Shown: piece after piece, positions 1-9,039 of the stretch
Layout: every line of letters begins with the position of its first letter
Numbering within the stretch: position 1 is the first letter of the stretch
Assembly (NCBI RefSeq): GCF_016056305.1
Contig: NZ_JAECZC010000016.1
Span: 16,169-80,168 of the forward strand
Reading direction: 5' to 3'
DNA: 64,000 nt
Source of the DNA: Amazonocrinis nigriterrae CENA67
Lineage (GTDB): Bacteria; Cyanobacteriota; Cyanobacteriia; Cyanobacteriales; Nostocaceae
Notes under the pieces: generated by a model
The model's database searches: none
The model's input: only the letters and a program-made list of their open reading frames with translations
Told to the model about the DNA's origin: nothing
Translations under genes and position numbers: made by a program

Positions 1-53
1 ACTCCTCACTCCTAACTCTCTAAATTTCTTCCGGCTTCCGAGGTTAAAATTTC

Positions 54-794
54 ATGTCTGTGCCGCCACTGCGCCTACTCAACAGCTTTGAACCTTACAT
101 TAGTGGCGATGTGACTATTGATCCGAGTGCGGTACTGGCACCAGGGGTGATACTCCAAGCGGCTGCAAACAGCAAAATAATCATTGGCCCAGGCGTCTGT
201 ATTGGTATGGGGTCAATTCTCCAGGTGACTGAAGGAACCCTAGAAGTAGCAGCAGGAGCCAACTTGGGAGCCGGCTTTTTGATGGTTGGCAAAGGTAAAA
301 TTGGTGAAAACGCTTGTATTGGTTCAGCAACAACACTTTTCAATTGTTCGGTTGAACCTGGAGTAGTAGTTCCAGCTGGCTCAATTTTGGGTGACACCAG
401 TCGGCAGATTTATCAGCAAAAACAACTGGAACCATCCAAGAATGATGCTGCTACAACTTCCCAAAAGCAGAGTCAACAAGACAAGGTGATTTCCTCCACT
501 AGTCTCTCAGCATCGGCTTTTTTGGAATTTAAACACCAATCTGTCTCCCCTGCTGAATCTTCGCCAACAGCACAAAGCCAATCTGCTGTGCAGGAAAACA
601 CCAACGGAACTAATTCTAACTTGGAGTCAGCCACAGAGGAGTCTACACAATCAAGTCCGCCTACCACAGAATCATCCAATAATAGTTTTGGCACTCAAAT
701 TTATGGACAAGGAAGCATACAGAGACTGTTAGGTACATTATTTCCCCATAGGCAAGCCTTAAATCAGCCAATCTCTGACGATCAGTCTGAGTAA
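54..794 (+). CDS. ccmN: Carboxysome assembly protein CcmN
   Basis: CcmN is the adaptor that tethers the CcmM/RuBisCO core of the beta-carboxysome to the shell. The first 115 or so residues are left-handed beta-helix hexapeptide repeats (for example IDPSAVLAPGV, IGPGVCIGMG, IGENACIGSA). A low-complexity Ser/Thr/Gln/Pro linker follows (about 125-210). The C-terminus carries an amphipathic encapsulation-type peptide, IYGQGSIQRLLGTLFPHR, at about residues 215-232. This three-part build is diagnostic of CcmN. At 246 aa it is of normal length. ccmO follows 155 bp downstream on the same strand; the expected ccmK/L/M genes would lie upstream, outside the window. Confidence 0.93.
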   Translation: MSVPPLRLLNSFEPYISGDVTIDPSAVLAPGVILQAAANSKIIIGPGVCIGMGSILQVTEGTLEVAAGANLGAGFLMVGKGKIGENACIGSATTLFNCSVEPGVVVPAGSILGDTSRQIYQQKQLEPSKNDAATTSQKQSQQDKVISSTSLSASAFLEFKHQSVSPAESSPTAQSQSAVQENTNGTNSNLESATEESTQSSPPTTESSNNSFGTQIYGQGSIQRLLGTLFPHRQALNQPISDDQSE

Positions 795-949
795 GTGTTA
801 ATTGTAAGTTGTGATCTGATGTATGAAGTGTGAAGTATGAAATATGAAATTAACCCTACAGTTCTATGCGGGCGCTTTAAATTTTCATATTTTTTCATCC
901 TTCAGCCTTTATCCTTCATCCTTTCTGTGAGTAACTTGGGAAAATTCAC

Positions 950-1711
950 ATGCAAACTCAGTCATCGCGTCGTCAAGACGACCTCAGAGACACTGCCTTG
1001 GGTTTAGTATCCACTGCTAGCTTTCCAGCCATAGTTGGTACAGCAGATATGATGCTGAAATCGGCAGGGGTTCACCTAGTTGGCTATGAAAAAATTGGTA
1101 GTGGCCATTGTACTGCAATTGTCCGGGGTGGCATTGCTGATGTTCGTCTGGCTGTAGAATCTGGTGTGCAAACTGCTGAACAGTTTGGTCAATTAATTTC
1201 TAGCTTGGTGATTCCTCGACCTTATCCTAACCTGGATATCGTGCTACCAATTACTAACCGCCTCAGTAAATATATGGAGGAAGGTAGTTATAGCCGTTTG
1301 AGTAACTTAGCAATTGGTTTAGTGGAAACACGAGGTTTCCCGGCGATGGTAGGAGCTTGTGATGCCATGCTCAAAGCTGCTGACGTGCAATTATCAGCTT
1401 ATGAAAAAATAGGTGCAGGTTTGTGTACAGCCATTATTCGCGGCTCGGTGGCAAATGTCGCAGTAGCAGTAGAAGCGGGGATGTACGAGGCAGAACGGAT
1501 TGGAGAATTGAACGCGGTGATGGTCATTCCTCGACCACTAGATGAATTAGAACAAACCTTGCCTGTAGCAAGTTGCTGGATAGAAGAACGTCAACCGTTA
1601 AAGTTCCCGATGAATGCTAAGGAACAAGTTGCCGAATTAGAGGTTATGAGGTTGCCAGATTTAGCCAAGCTACCTGCAAAAGTTACAGAAGAAGTATGGA
1701 ATGATGAATGA
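950..1711 (+). CDS. ccmO: Carboxysome shell protein CcmO (tandem BMC domains)
   Basis: CcmO is a double bacterial-microcompartment (BMC) shell protein that forms pseudohexameric trimers in the beta-carboxysome facet. Two BMC domains are visible. The first spans about residues 17-105 (GLVSTASFPAIVGTADMMLK ... VIPRPYPNLD). The second spans about 125-215 (GLVETRGFPAMVGACDAMLK ... VIPRPLDELE). A short divergent tail follows. The 253-aa length and fused domains distinguish it from the about 100-aa CcmK proteins. It lies directly after ccmN, consistent with a carboxysome operon. The spacer between them (795-949) contains GAAGTATGAAATATGAAAT-type short repeats. Confidence 0.92.
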   Translation: MQTQSSRRQDDLRDTALGLVSTASFPAIVGTADMMLKSAGVHLVGYEKIGSGHCTAIVRGGIADVRLAVESGVQTAEQFGQLISSLVIPRPYPNLDIVLPITNRLSKYMEEGSYSRLSNLAIGLVETRGFPAMVGACDAMLKAADVQLSAYEKIGAGLCTAIIRGSVANVAVAVEAGMYEAERIGELNAVMVIPRPLDELEQTLPVASCWIEERQPLKFPMNAKEQVAELEVMRLPDLAKLPAKVTEEVWNDE

Positions 1712-1891
1712 TGAGTCATGAATCATGAGTGAGAAATTGTCAGCAATCTTCATTCAGTATTCAGTCTTCAACATTCATCTTTAGCTGGAAGGCATCTTAC
1801 GCTTTGCTTGTTGTTCTGATGATAACTGGTCAACTCCATAAATAAAAGTACTTTATTTGAATAGCGGTCATAGAGTATTGTCTATATAAAA

Positions 1892-1945
1892 GCTCATAAC
1901 TTTGTATGAGCAACACAGTATCATTTGCAAGTGTTCAGTGATACT
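1892..1945. promoter_or_regulatory. Two inverted repeats upstream of the LysR gene (candidate operator)
   Basis: Two short dyads lie 42-95 bp before the LysR start codon. GCTCATA/TATGAGC is at 1892-1898 and 1905-1911. AGTATCA/TGATACT is at 1918-1924 and 1939-1945. LysR-type regulators commonly autoregulate from interrupted dyads in this position, so this is a reasonable operator candidate. The symmetry is seen in the sequence; the binding is inferred. Confidence 0.4.
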
Positions 1946-1986
1946 AGTTTTATATGTGTTGAATCGCTATTAGAGGAGAATCACCC

Positions 1987-2940
1987 TTGAACCAAGCGAC
2001 GCTACACCAGTTGAAGGTGTTTGAGGCGGCGGCACGGCACGGTAGCTTTACTCGTGCTGCTGAGGAATTGTTTCTTACCCAACCCACTGTCTCCATGCAG
2101 ATCAAGCAACTCACGAAATCAGTAGGGTTGCCATTATTTGAGCAGGTGGGTAAGCGTCTATATCTAACAGAAGCGGGACGGGAATTATTTGCCACTTGCC
2201 GACAGCTTTTTGATACTATAGCCCAGTTTGAAATGAAAGTAGCAGATTTAAAGGGGCTAAAACAGGGTCAATTACGTTTGGCAGTGATTACAACAGCAAA
2301 ATATTTTGTACCGCGTTTGTTAGGGCCGTTTTGTCAACTTTACCCAGGCATTGAGATTTCGCTGCAAGTCACGAACCACGAAGGCATTTTAGAAAGGATG
2401 GTGAATAATCTCGATGACTTGTATGTGATGAGTCAAATTCCAGAACATTTAGATGTGAATTACCAGGCTTTATTAGACAATCCCTTGGTAGTATTTGCAC
2501 CAGTAAATCATCCCTTAGCAAAAGAGAAAAATATCCCCTTAGAACGTCTGTGTAGTGAACCTTTTATTATGCGGGAACCAGGTTCAGGAACTCGCCGGGC
2601 TATTCAAGGCCTTCTAGACGAAAAAGGGCTAAAAGTCAAGGTCAAATTGGAATTGGGTAGTAACGAGGCGATTAAACAAGCGATCGCTGGCGGTCTTGGA
2701 ATCTCTGTTTTATCTCGCCATACCTTACTGACAGATACAGCAGAGTTCAGCATTCTAGACGTACAAAACTTTCCCATAAAACGCACTTGGTACATGGTAC
2801 ACCCAGCTGGCAAACAGTTATCTATCGTTGCTCGTACCTATTATGAGTATTTACTGGAGGCAGCAAAGCAGTTTGTGCAGCCAACAAATTTTTCTACCTA
2901 CACTACAGCTGAGTCGAATCAACTGAACGCTGAAGTATGA
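1987..2940 (+). CDS. LysR-type transcriptional regulator, CmpR/NdhR-like
   Basis: This is a DNA-binding regulator with an N-terminal winged helix-turn-helix (LHQLKVFEAAARHGSFTRAA, then LTQPTVSMQIKQL) and a C-terminal substrate-binding fold, 317 aa in all. The start is TTG, supported by the GAGGAGA Shine-Dalgarno at 1973-1979. The N-terminus resembles the cyanobacterial CmpR/NdhR (CcmR) subgroup, which controls inducible carbon-uptake genes in response to photorespiratory metabolites, more than the RbcR subgroup. Its position next to ccmN-ccmO and 92 bp before a type II NADH dehydrogenase supports a role in carbon or redox control. The exact orthologue cannot be settled without a tree, so no symbol is given. 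Confidence 0.85.
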   Translation: MNQATLHQLKVFEAAARHGSFTRAAEELFLTQPTVSMQIKQLTKSVGLPLFEQVGKRLYLTEAGRELFATCRQLFDTIAQFEMKVADLKGLKQGQLRLAVITTAKYFVPRLLGPFCQLYPGIEISLQVTNHEGILERMVNNLDDLYVMSQIPEHLDVNYQALLDNPLVVFAPVNHPLAKEKNIPLERLCSEPFIMREPGSGTRRAIQGLLDEKGLKVKVKLELGSNEAIKQAIAGGLGISVLSRHTLLTDTAEFSILDVQNFPIKRTWYMVHPAGKQLSIVARTYYEYLLEAAKQFVQPTNFSTYTTAESNQLNAEV

Positions 2941-3155
2941 AGTTGCTTCACGCTACTTGGGGGAGGAAGTTAGAATCATCGCCTCTCCCACCTGCTTAAA
3001 ATCCAGGTAAAAATGCCTGTTTTGAGTAGCAAATGAGTAGTGTGAGGCTGATTAGCGTTATTTATCCTGACTCAAAAGCAAATGAGCATAGCTGGCAAGA
3101 AATCATTACACTGAGAGTAAGTTGCCATGCTGGGATTGACAGTCCTATAGAAACG

Positions 3156-4349
3156 ATGACTCAAGAAACTACAAGAATATGTATCCTTGGTGGAGGCTTT
3201 GGTGGTCTCTACACAGCTTTGCGCTTAAGCCAATTACCTTGGGAGTCTACGCAAAAACCCGAAATTGTGCTGGTAGATCAAAGCGATCGCTTTTTATTTT
3301 CCCCCTTACTCTACGAATTACTCACCAGAGAATTGCAAACCTGGGAAATTGCCCCACCCTTTGAAGAACTTTTACAAAACACAGGTGTACGTTTTTACCA
3401 AGCAGTCGTGTCTGGAATCGACACTGAGCAGCAATGGGTACATCTACAAGATGGGCCAGAAATCCACTATGACCGATTAGTGCTTGCTTTAGGTGGAGAA
3501 ACACCACTAGACTTAGTTCCTGGCGCTACATCCTACGCTTTTCCCTTCCGCACCATCACTGATGCCTATCGTTTAGAAGAACGCCTGCGAGTGCTAGAAG
3601 AATCGAAACTAGAAAAAATTCGCGTGGCAATTGTTGGCGCTGGCTACAGCGGTGTGGAATTAGCTTGTAAACTAGCAGACAGACTAGGAGAAAGAGGACG
3701 TTTTCGCCTAATTGAAATCAGTGACGAGATTTTGCGAACTTCTCCAGAGTTTAACCGTGAAGCAGCAAAGAAAGCTTTAGAAGCACGCAATGTATTTCTG
3801 GATTTAGAAACCAAAGTCGAAGCGATCGCACAAGACAGCATATCTCTAGAATATAAAAATCAGGTAGACTCGATTCCCGTAGATATAGTAATTTGGACTG
3901 TAGGAACGCGAGTTGCTCCCGTAGTCAAAACACTTCCTTTCAAGCAAAATCAGCGTGGTCAAATCAGCACTACATCCACACTACAAGTCCTTGACCATCC
4001 AGAAATCTTTGCCTTGGGAGATTTAGCAGAGTGTTATGATGCTGAAGGGCAGCAAGTCCCTGCTACTGCACAAGCAGCCTTTCAACAAGCTGATTATACA
4101 GCCTGGAACATCTGGGCAAGTTTAACTAATCGTCCCTTACTTCCCTTCCGCTATCAACAGTTAGGGGAAATGATGGCACTAGGGAAAGATAACGCCACCT
4201 TGACTGGCTTAGGAATTAAACTAGATGGGACTTTAGCATACGTCGCCCGTCGTCTTGCCTATCTATATCGGATGCCAACTTTAGATCATCAGCTGAAAGT
4301 TGGTTTTAATTGGCTCGTCCGTCCTATTATAGAAACACTTTCTCAGTAG
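3156..4349 (+). CDS. Type II NAD(P)H dehydrogenase (NDH-2)
   Basis: This is a single-subunit, non-proton-pumping FAD enzyme that passes electrons from NAD(P)H to quinone at the membrane. The FAD Rossmann motif GGGFGGLYTALRL lies at the N-terminus, a second dinucleotide motif VAIVGAGYSGVELACKL near residue 155, and the conserved FALGDLAEC close to the C-terminal third. The open frame extends upstream to 3033, but the first 41 residues look non-coding. The ATG at 3156 (MTQETTRICILGG) gives a 397-aa protein of normal size. Cyanobacteria carry several NDH-2 copies thought to act as redox sensors. Confidence 0.88.
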   Translation: MTQETTRICILGGGFGGLYTALRLSQLPWESTQKPEIVLVDQSDRFLFSPLLYELLTRELQTWEIAPPFEELLQNTGVRFYQAVVSGIDTEQQWVHLQDGPEIHYDRLVLALGGETPLDLVPGATSYAFPFRTITDAYRLEERLRVLEESKLEKIRVAIVGAGYSGVELACKLADRLGERGRFRLIEISDEILRTSPEFNREAAKKALEARNVFLDLETKVEAIAQDSISLEYKNQVDSIPVDIVIWTVGTRVAPVVKTLPFKQNQRGQISTTSTLQVLDHPEIFALGDLAECYDAEGQQVPATAQAAFQQADYTAWNIWASLTNRPLLPFRYQQLGEMMALGKDNATLTGLGIKLDGTLAYVARRLAYLYRMPTLDHQLKVGFNWLVRPIIETLSQ

Positions 4350-4470
4350 AACATTTAGAAGACAACTATTACGCTCAAGCAAATTTAGTAAGCATAAATA
4401 CTCGTATTAGATGACTGTTGACCGTTGACCGTTGACTGTTAACAGTCAACTCTAATTAATATGCAATTTT

Positions 4471-4577
4471 CTTGGTATAACACCAATTCTCTAAAACAAA
4501 GTGACAAATTCCAACCAGAAACCCTCATTAAATTTAACTTTCTTAATTACGAATTACGAATTACGAATTACGAATTT
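4471..4577. repeat. Dispersed repeat with AATTACG tandem heptamers (copy 1)
   Basis: The segment begins GGTATAACACCAATTCTCTAA and ends in four tandem AATTACG heptamers (about 4546-4573). The reverse complement of 51191-51297 shows the same order of blocks: CCAATTCTCTAAA, AAATTTAA, CTTTCTTAATTACG, then the heptamer run. The two are therefore copies of one small dispersed element in opposite orientations, each in a gap between genes. Confidence 0.6.
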
Positions 4578-4598
4578 TGGACTTAAGCACTTGCTATT

Positions 4599-5243
4599 AT
4601 GGAACGACCAAAAGTTATTTTTTTAGATGCAGTAGGCACACTCTTCGGTGTCAAAGGTAGTGTGGGCGAAGTTTATAGTCAGATAGCCCAGGAATTTGAG
4701 GTTACAGTTTCAGCCGAAACATTAAATAGAACATTTATCCAAAGCTTTAAAGCAGCACCGCCACCTATTTTTCCAGATGCCGAACCACAAGATATTCCCC
4801 AACTAGAGTTTGAATGGTGGCGGACAATTGCCTTAAACACCTTTGAAAGTGCAGGTGTGATCAAGCAATTTTCTGACTTTTCTGCTTTTTTTAGCGAACT
4901 CTACATTCATTTTGGTACTGCCGAACCGTGGTTTGTGTATCCCGATGTTTTGTCATCTCTAATCAGCTGGCAACGATTGGGAATTGAACTAGGAATACTG
5001 TCCAATTTCGATTCCCGAATTTACCCAGTATTACAAAGTTTGGGACTGAGCAATTATTTCCAATCTGTAACCATTTCTACACAAGCATGTGCAGCGAAAC
5101 CCGATGCTAAAATTTTTGCCATTGCTTTAGAAAAACATAACTGTCTACCAGAGGCAGCATGGCACATTGGTGACAGTATCATAGAAGACTATCAAGGAGC
5201 TAAAGCAGCAGGATTGAGAGGCATTTGGATTAATCGTCAATAG
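4599..5243 (+). CDS. HAD-superfamily hydrolase (HDHD3/REG-2-like)
   Basis: This is a 214-aa haloacid-dehalogenase-like protein of subfamily IA. Motif I is FLDAVGTLFG, motif II LSNFDSR, motif III the lysine in AAKPDAKIF and motif IV GDSIIEDYQGAKAAG. The cap sequence lies between motif I and motif II. In motif I the usual second aspartate (DxD) is valine (DAVGT), so general acid-base phosphatase chemistry is questionable even though the nucleophile Asp10 is present. The substrate is unknown. It stands alone, transcribed towards the convergent moeA (25 bp between stops). Confidence 0.8.
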   Translation: MERPKVIFLDAVGTLFGVKGSVGEVYSQIAQEFEVTVSAETLNRTFIQSFKAAPPPIFPDAEPQDIPQLEFEWWRTIALNTFESAGVIKQFSDFSAFFSELYIHFGTAEPWFVYPDVLSSLISWQRLGIELGILSNFDSRIYPVLQSLGLSNYFQSVTISTQACAAKPDAKIFAIALEKHNCLPEAAWHIGDSIIEDYQGAKAAGLRGIWINRQ

Positions 5244-5268
5244 TTTGGGCATTGGGCATGGGGCATTA

Positions 5269-6546
5269 TTAGCTATTACTAACTTGCAAAACTTGCACTT
5301 CTTGTTGTGGGGAAATTAATGTTGTACCTATTGGTAGAACGGCTAAGGCATTGGTTTGAGCTAAGTTAATTAAATTGCCAGAACTATGACTACCGCCAGC
5401 TTTGTGAAATTCATAAACTCCATCAACTAAATGTAAGCGACCCCAAATATAAGTTTCACGCTTGCCATCCGATCGCAATTCATCATGCGATCGCACTTTC
5501 AAAAATGCTGGTTCCCAACCTTCAGCAAGTCCCGACAATTTCCTAATTGCTGGTTGCACAAATCGCCAAAAAGTTACTAAAACAGCAGCAGGATTTCCTG
5601 GTAAACCGAAATATAATGTTGGCTGTTGTACGGGCGTAAAGCTTTGCACCCCTACTATCTGGGGGGGAAATGTGGCAACAGTGAGAGGTTTACCGGGCCG
5701 CATTTCCACAGTACGAATGTGAATTTTTGCTTTTAATGACTCTAGAATTTGATCAACATAATCATAATCTCCTACTGAAACTCCACCAGAAGAAATAACT
5801 ATATCGGCGTTATTTATGGCATAGTTCATAGTTTCTTGAAGTGCAACCGGATCATCTTTGACAATACCTAACAATAGCGGTTCTGCCCCACTTTCTCTTA
5901 CTAAAGTAGCTAAGGCATATTGATTAGAATCAACAATTTGTCCTGGTTGCAATGGTTTTTCAAGAGTTACCAATTCATCCCCAGTAGAAAAAATTGCCAC
6001 ACGCGGACGACGGTAAACATTTAATCGGGGACATTGTGCTGCTGCTAAGACAGCAATTTCTTGAGCTTTTAACTGAATTCCTGCTGGTAATAGTTGTGTA
6101 TCCGCTTGGTAGAAAGAGGCTTTTTGTCTAACAAATTCTTGCGACTTTGTTGGCGCAGCTAGAATCAAAACGTGGTTTGCCTCCTGGCGTGTTCTCTCCT
6201 GCATAATTACAGTATCTGCACCAGTTGGCATCACTGCACCTGTGAAAATTCGGGCGGCTTGTCCTGGCTGAATTGTAGACTTTGGTTGATATCCTGCTGG
6301 AATTTCTTCCACTATTTCTAAAATAGCTGGCTGTTCAGCATTAGAGTCTTGTACATCCTTGTAACGTACTGCATAGCCATCCATTGCCGAATTGTCCCAA
6401 TGGGGAAAATCTAGCGGACTGGTGACAGGCGTTGCCAAAATGCGATGATCTGCTGCCAACAAATCTACAATTTCTGTGTCCCGTTGAGAATTTAACGGTT
6501 GCACTAAATTTAAAATGATTGCTTCTGCATCGCTAACTGACACCAT
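5269..6546 (-). CDS. moeA: Molybdopterin molybdenumtransferase MoeA
   Basis: MoeA inserts molybdate into adenylylated molybdopterin in the last step of molybdenum cofactor synthesis, needed for example by nitrate reductase. The N-terminal block PHWDNSAMDGYAV, the GEEIPAG-like linker region, and the MoCF-binding motif SSGGVSVGDYDYV (about residue 250) are all present, as is GLPGNPAAVLVTF. The frame opens at 6609, but the first 21 residues are atypical. The ATG at 6546 (MVSVSDAEAIIL) gives 425 aa, the usual size. Confidence 0.93.
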   Translation of the reverse strand: MVSVSDAEAIILNLVQPLNSQRDTEIVDLLAADHRILATPVTSPLDFPHWDNSAMDGYAVRYKDVQDSNAEQPAILEIVEEIPAGYQPKSTIQPGQAARIFTGAVMPTGADTVIMQERTRQEANHVLILAAPTKSQEFVRQKASFYQADTQLLPAGIQLKAQEIAVLAAAQCPRLNVYRRPRVAIFSTGDELVTLEKPLQPGQIVDSNQYALATLVRESGAEPLLLGIVKDDPVALQETMNYAINNADIVISSGGVSVGDYDYVDQILESLKAKIHIRTVEMRPGKPLTVATFPPQIVGVQSFTPVQQPTLYFGLPGNPAAVLVTFWRFVQPAIRKLSGLAEGWEPAFLKVRSHDELRSDGKRETYIWGRLHLVDGVYEFHKAGGSHSSGNLINLAQTNALAVLPIGTTLISPQQEVQVLQVSNS

Positions 6547-6730
6547 AATGAGCGACTCCAAACAAATAAAGTTACTCATGGCAAGTATACAGAATACAAG
6601 AAGCAACAACTTCTTTTATTTCGGTTCGCGTGTCAGTTGTCAGTTGTTAGTTGTCAGTTGTTTTTTAAGTCTGGTCTAATACTCTATCCCCTTGTGGGTG
6701 GTTTTTAGATATCTTTGCCACTGACCACTA

Positions 6731-6880
6731 ATATCAAGTTCGGATAAATAGTTATAATTCCCACTGTCATTGCATCCCACCCCTAACCCCTCCCCGTGAA
6801 CAAGGAGGGTAAACTTTGACTTGCGTCAAAGGCGGGGTGGGGTTCTTCGCTTTTTATAAGTAATTAAGCGAACTTGATAT
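6731..6880. repeat. MITE-like element with 12-bp terminal inverted repeats
   Basis: A 150-bp element is bounded by ATATCAAGTTCG (6731-6742) and its exact inverse CGAACTTGATAT (6869-6880); similarity continues inward for about 15 further bases. The interior holds a GC-rich segment, CCACCCCTAACCCCTCCCC ... GGCGGGGTGGGG, able to fold on itself. There is no ORF. A half-copy of the same end (TCCGAACTTGATATTA) occurs at about 48164-48179. It lies in the 6547-6942 gap between moeA and coaT; the rest of that gap is short GTCAGTTGT/ACCACTGACC repeats. Confidence 0.6.
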
Positions 6881-6942
6881 AACCACTAACCACTAACCAC
6901 TGACCACTGACAAAAACTCTATCCACACAGGGGTAGAGTTTT

Positions 6943-8862
6943 TTATTTGAGTAATCTGAGTCCACTGAGAGTAACTAATACTGTAGAACCTTCATGACCA
7001 ATTACACCGATAGGTAAGTTGATATTGCCTAAAAAGTTACCAATCAACAGCAAGATAATAAACCCTAAAGCTATAGCGATATTCTGTTTAACTATACTTT
7101 GCGATCGCCTGCCCAATTTAATCGCGGTGGCAATTTTCTCTAATCTGTCTGCCATCAATACAATATCTGCGGTTTCCAATGCTACATCACTACCCGCCCC
7201 ACCCATGGCAATACCTACGGAAGCTTGAGCCAAAGCGGGTGCATCATTGATGCCATCGCCCACCATTGCTACTATTTTATACTGCTTCTGCAAACTACGG
7301 ATGACATCTAACTTATCTTCAGGTAAAAGTTCTGCATACACGCAATTAATTCCCACTGCTTGAGCAACACAAGCAGCAGTGCGCTGATTATCACCCGTAA
7401 TCATCACAATTTCTTCAACTCCCAACTTTCGCAAACGGGTAATAGTTGCTACTGCTTCGGTGCGTACCATATCTGCAATAGCGATCGCCCCCATCACCTC
7501 ATAATCTTCCCCGCTTTCTCGCGCTACCCAAACAACAGTTTTCCCCTCATGTTCCCAGGCTTTCGCCAAGCTGTACAATGCCTCTGGTAACTGGGCAACA
7601 TATTGCTGGATAAAAGTTGCTTTCCCTACAACTAGGTTTTGATTATTTAAAATACCAATAATTCCCTGTCCGGGTATGGCTTGCACCTCAACTCCCCGCA
7701 CCCAATTTAAATCATTAGCTGCCTGTACAATGGCCTTACCAATGGGATGTTCGGAACAAGATTCTAAAGCAGCCGCAGCTTTTAATACATCTCCTTGCGA
7801 GTATTCACTACTAGAAATTACCTGAGAAACTTGTACTTGTCCTGTTGTCAGGGTACCAGTTTTATCAAAAGCGATCGCCCGGACTTTACCAATTTTCTCC
7901 AATTGCGCCCCATTTTTAAACAAAATCCCTTGTCTTGCACCATTGGCAATTCCTGACAGCAGTGTGGGCATAATTGCTGCCATCAAGGCACATGGAGAAG
8001 CTACCACCAAAAAGGTAAGGGCGCGATAAATTGTAGTTTCCCAGTCCCAACCCCAAATAAATGGCGGCAAAGTTGCCAGTAATACGCCAGCTATGACAAT
8101 TACCCGTGCATATCCGCGTTCAAATCGCTCAATAAACTGTTGAGAAGGCGGTTCTTCTGTTTGTGCTTGTTCTACCAAGCGAATCACACGCTGAATCAAA
8201 CTACTTTCTGCTGGTTTGTGTACTTGAAGTTTCAGCGCACCATAACCATTGAGTGTACCAGCAAATACTTCAGCGCCTACTGTCTTCTCAACAGGTAAAG
8301 ATTCACCTGTAATTGCAGCTTCATTCAAAGTACTGTAACCAGACACAATTATGCCATCAGTAGGAATTAATTCTCCTGGTTTCACAACTATCTCATCTCC
8401 TACCTTTAGTTGGGAAATAGGAACTACCTCTTCTTTTCCTTGATGTAAAACCGTTGCCGTATCTGGTGTTAGACTCATCAAACTGCGGATACTCCGTTCA
8501 GTTCGCCGCATAGCGTAGCCTTCCAACGCCCCACTAATCGCAAAGATGAGTATTAAAATTGCCCCATCAATAATTAAGTGATATTCCCTGCGCCATAAAC
8601 CCAAGCTAGCAGCACCAACAGCTGCCACAATCATCAGCAAATCTACATCTAGTTCCTTTTCTTTAATTAAAGTAGTCAGTCCTTCACGCGCACTTTCGTA
8701 GCCACCAATCACATAAGCAGCAGGTAACAGCAATAATGCCCATCCCAAAGCGCCAAAATGCAAAGCGAACCATCCCAAGAATAACAGCAAGCCACAGAGT
8801 AGGGCTGCTAAGGTATCTGCATGTTCTTTGGTGAATTGGTTAAAACGCTGTGGGTAGAGCAT
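6943..8862 (-). CDS. coaT: P1B-4-type heavy-metal exporting ATPase, CoaT-like
   Basis: This is a P-type ATPase pumping a divalent transition metal, most likely Co2+, out of the cell. The phosphorylation motif DKTGTLTTG, the A-domain TGES and the hinge MVGDGINDAPALAQA are intact. The metal site in the membrane is SPC (VVASPCALMA) rather than CPC, and the last transmembrane segment carries HEGST. This SPC plus HEG(S/T)T pair marks subgroup P1B-4 (CoaT/CtpD). There is no N-terminal CxxC metal-binding domain, also typical of that subgroup. At 639 aa it is of normal size. A perfect MerR-type operator lies just upstream, and coaR is 3.6 kb away. Confidence 0.9.
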   Translation of the reverse strand: MLYPQRFNQFTKEHADTLAALLCGLLLFLGWFALHFGALGWALLLLPAAYVIGGYESAREGLTTLIKEKELDVDLLMIVAAVGAASLGLWRREYHLIIDGAILILIFAISGALEGYAMRRTERSIRSLMSLTPDTATVLHQGKEEVVPISQLKVGDEIVVKPGELIPTDGIIVSGYSTLNEAAITGESLPVEKTVGAEVFAGTLNGYGALKLQVHKPAESSLIQRVIRLVEQAQTEEPPSQQFIERFERGYARVIVIAGVLLATLPPFIWGWDWETTIYRALTFLVVASPCALMAAIMPTLLSGIANGARQGILFKNGAQLEKIGKVRAIAFDKTGTLTTGQVQVSQVISSSEYSQGDVLKAAAALESCSEHPIGKAIVQAANDLNWVRGVEVQAIPGQGIIGILNNQNLVVGKATFIQQYVAQLPEALYSLAKAWEHEGKTVVWVARESGEDYEVMGAIAIADMVRTEAVATITRLRKLGVEEIVMITGDNQRTAACVAQAVGINCVYAELLPEDKLDVIRSLQKQYKIVAMVGDGINDAPALAQASVGIAMGGAGSDVALETADIVLMADRLEKIATAIKLGRRSQSIVKQNIAIALGFIILLLIGNFLGNINLPIGVIGHEGSTVLVTLSGLRLLK

Positions 8863-8892
8863 GAGAGTTGAATTAATAAGGACTCTCTTAAG

Positions 8893-8928
8893 CTAAACCT
8901 TGACATTAATGTTAATGTCAAGGTTTAG
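8893..8928 (-). promoter_or_regulatory. Perfect MerR-type operator/promoter of coaT
   Basis: A flawless 17-bp inverted repeat (CTAAACCTTGACATTAA) with a 2-base centre lies 31 bp before the coaT start. On the minus strand it contains a consensus -35 TTGACA (8921-8916). A poor -10 candidate (TTAGCT/TAGCTT at about 8896-8890) follows after a 19-20 base spacer. An over-long spacer with the dyad inside it is the hallmark of promoters untwisted by MerR-family activators. The predicted regulator is CoaR at 12486. Confidence 0.85.
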
Positions 8929-9039
8929 AATTCAAAATGTGAAGGATAAGGGCGATCGCAAGACAATCTTATTTATTGATACCAGTGTTAAAGTTCAAAA
9001 TATAAAATTTAAGAGATATCTGTAATAGTCGGAGTTATC

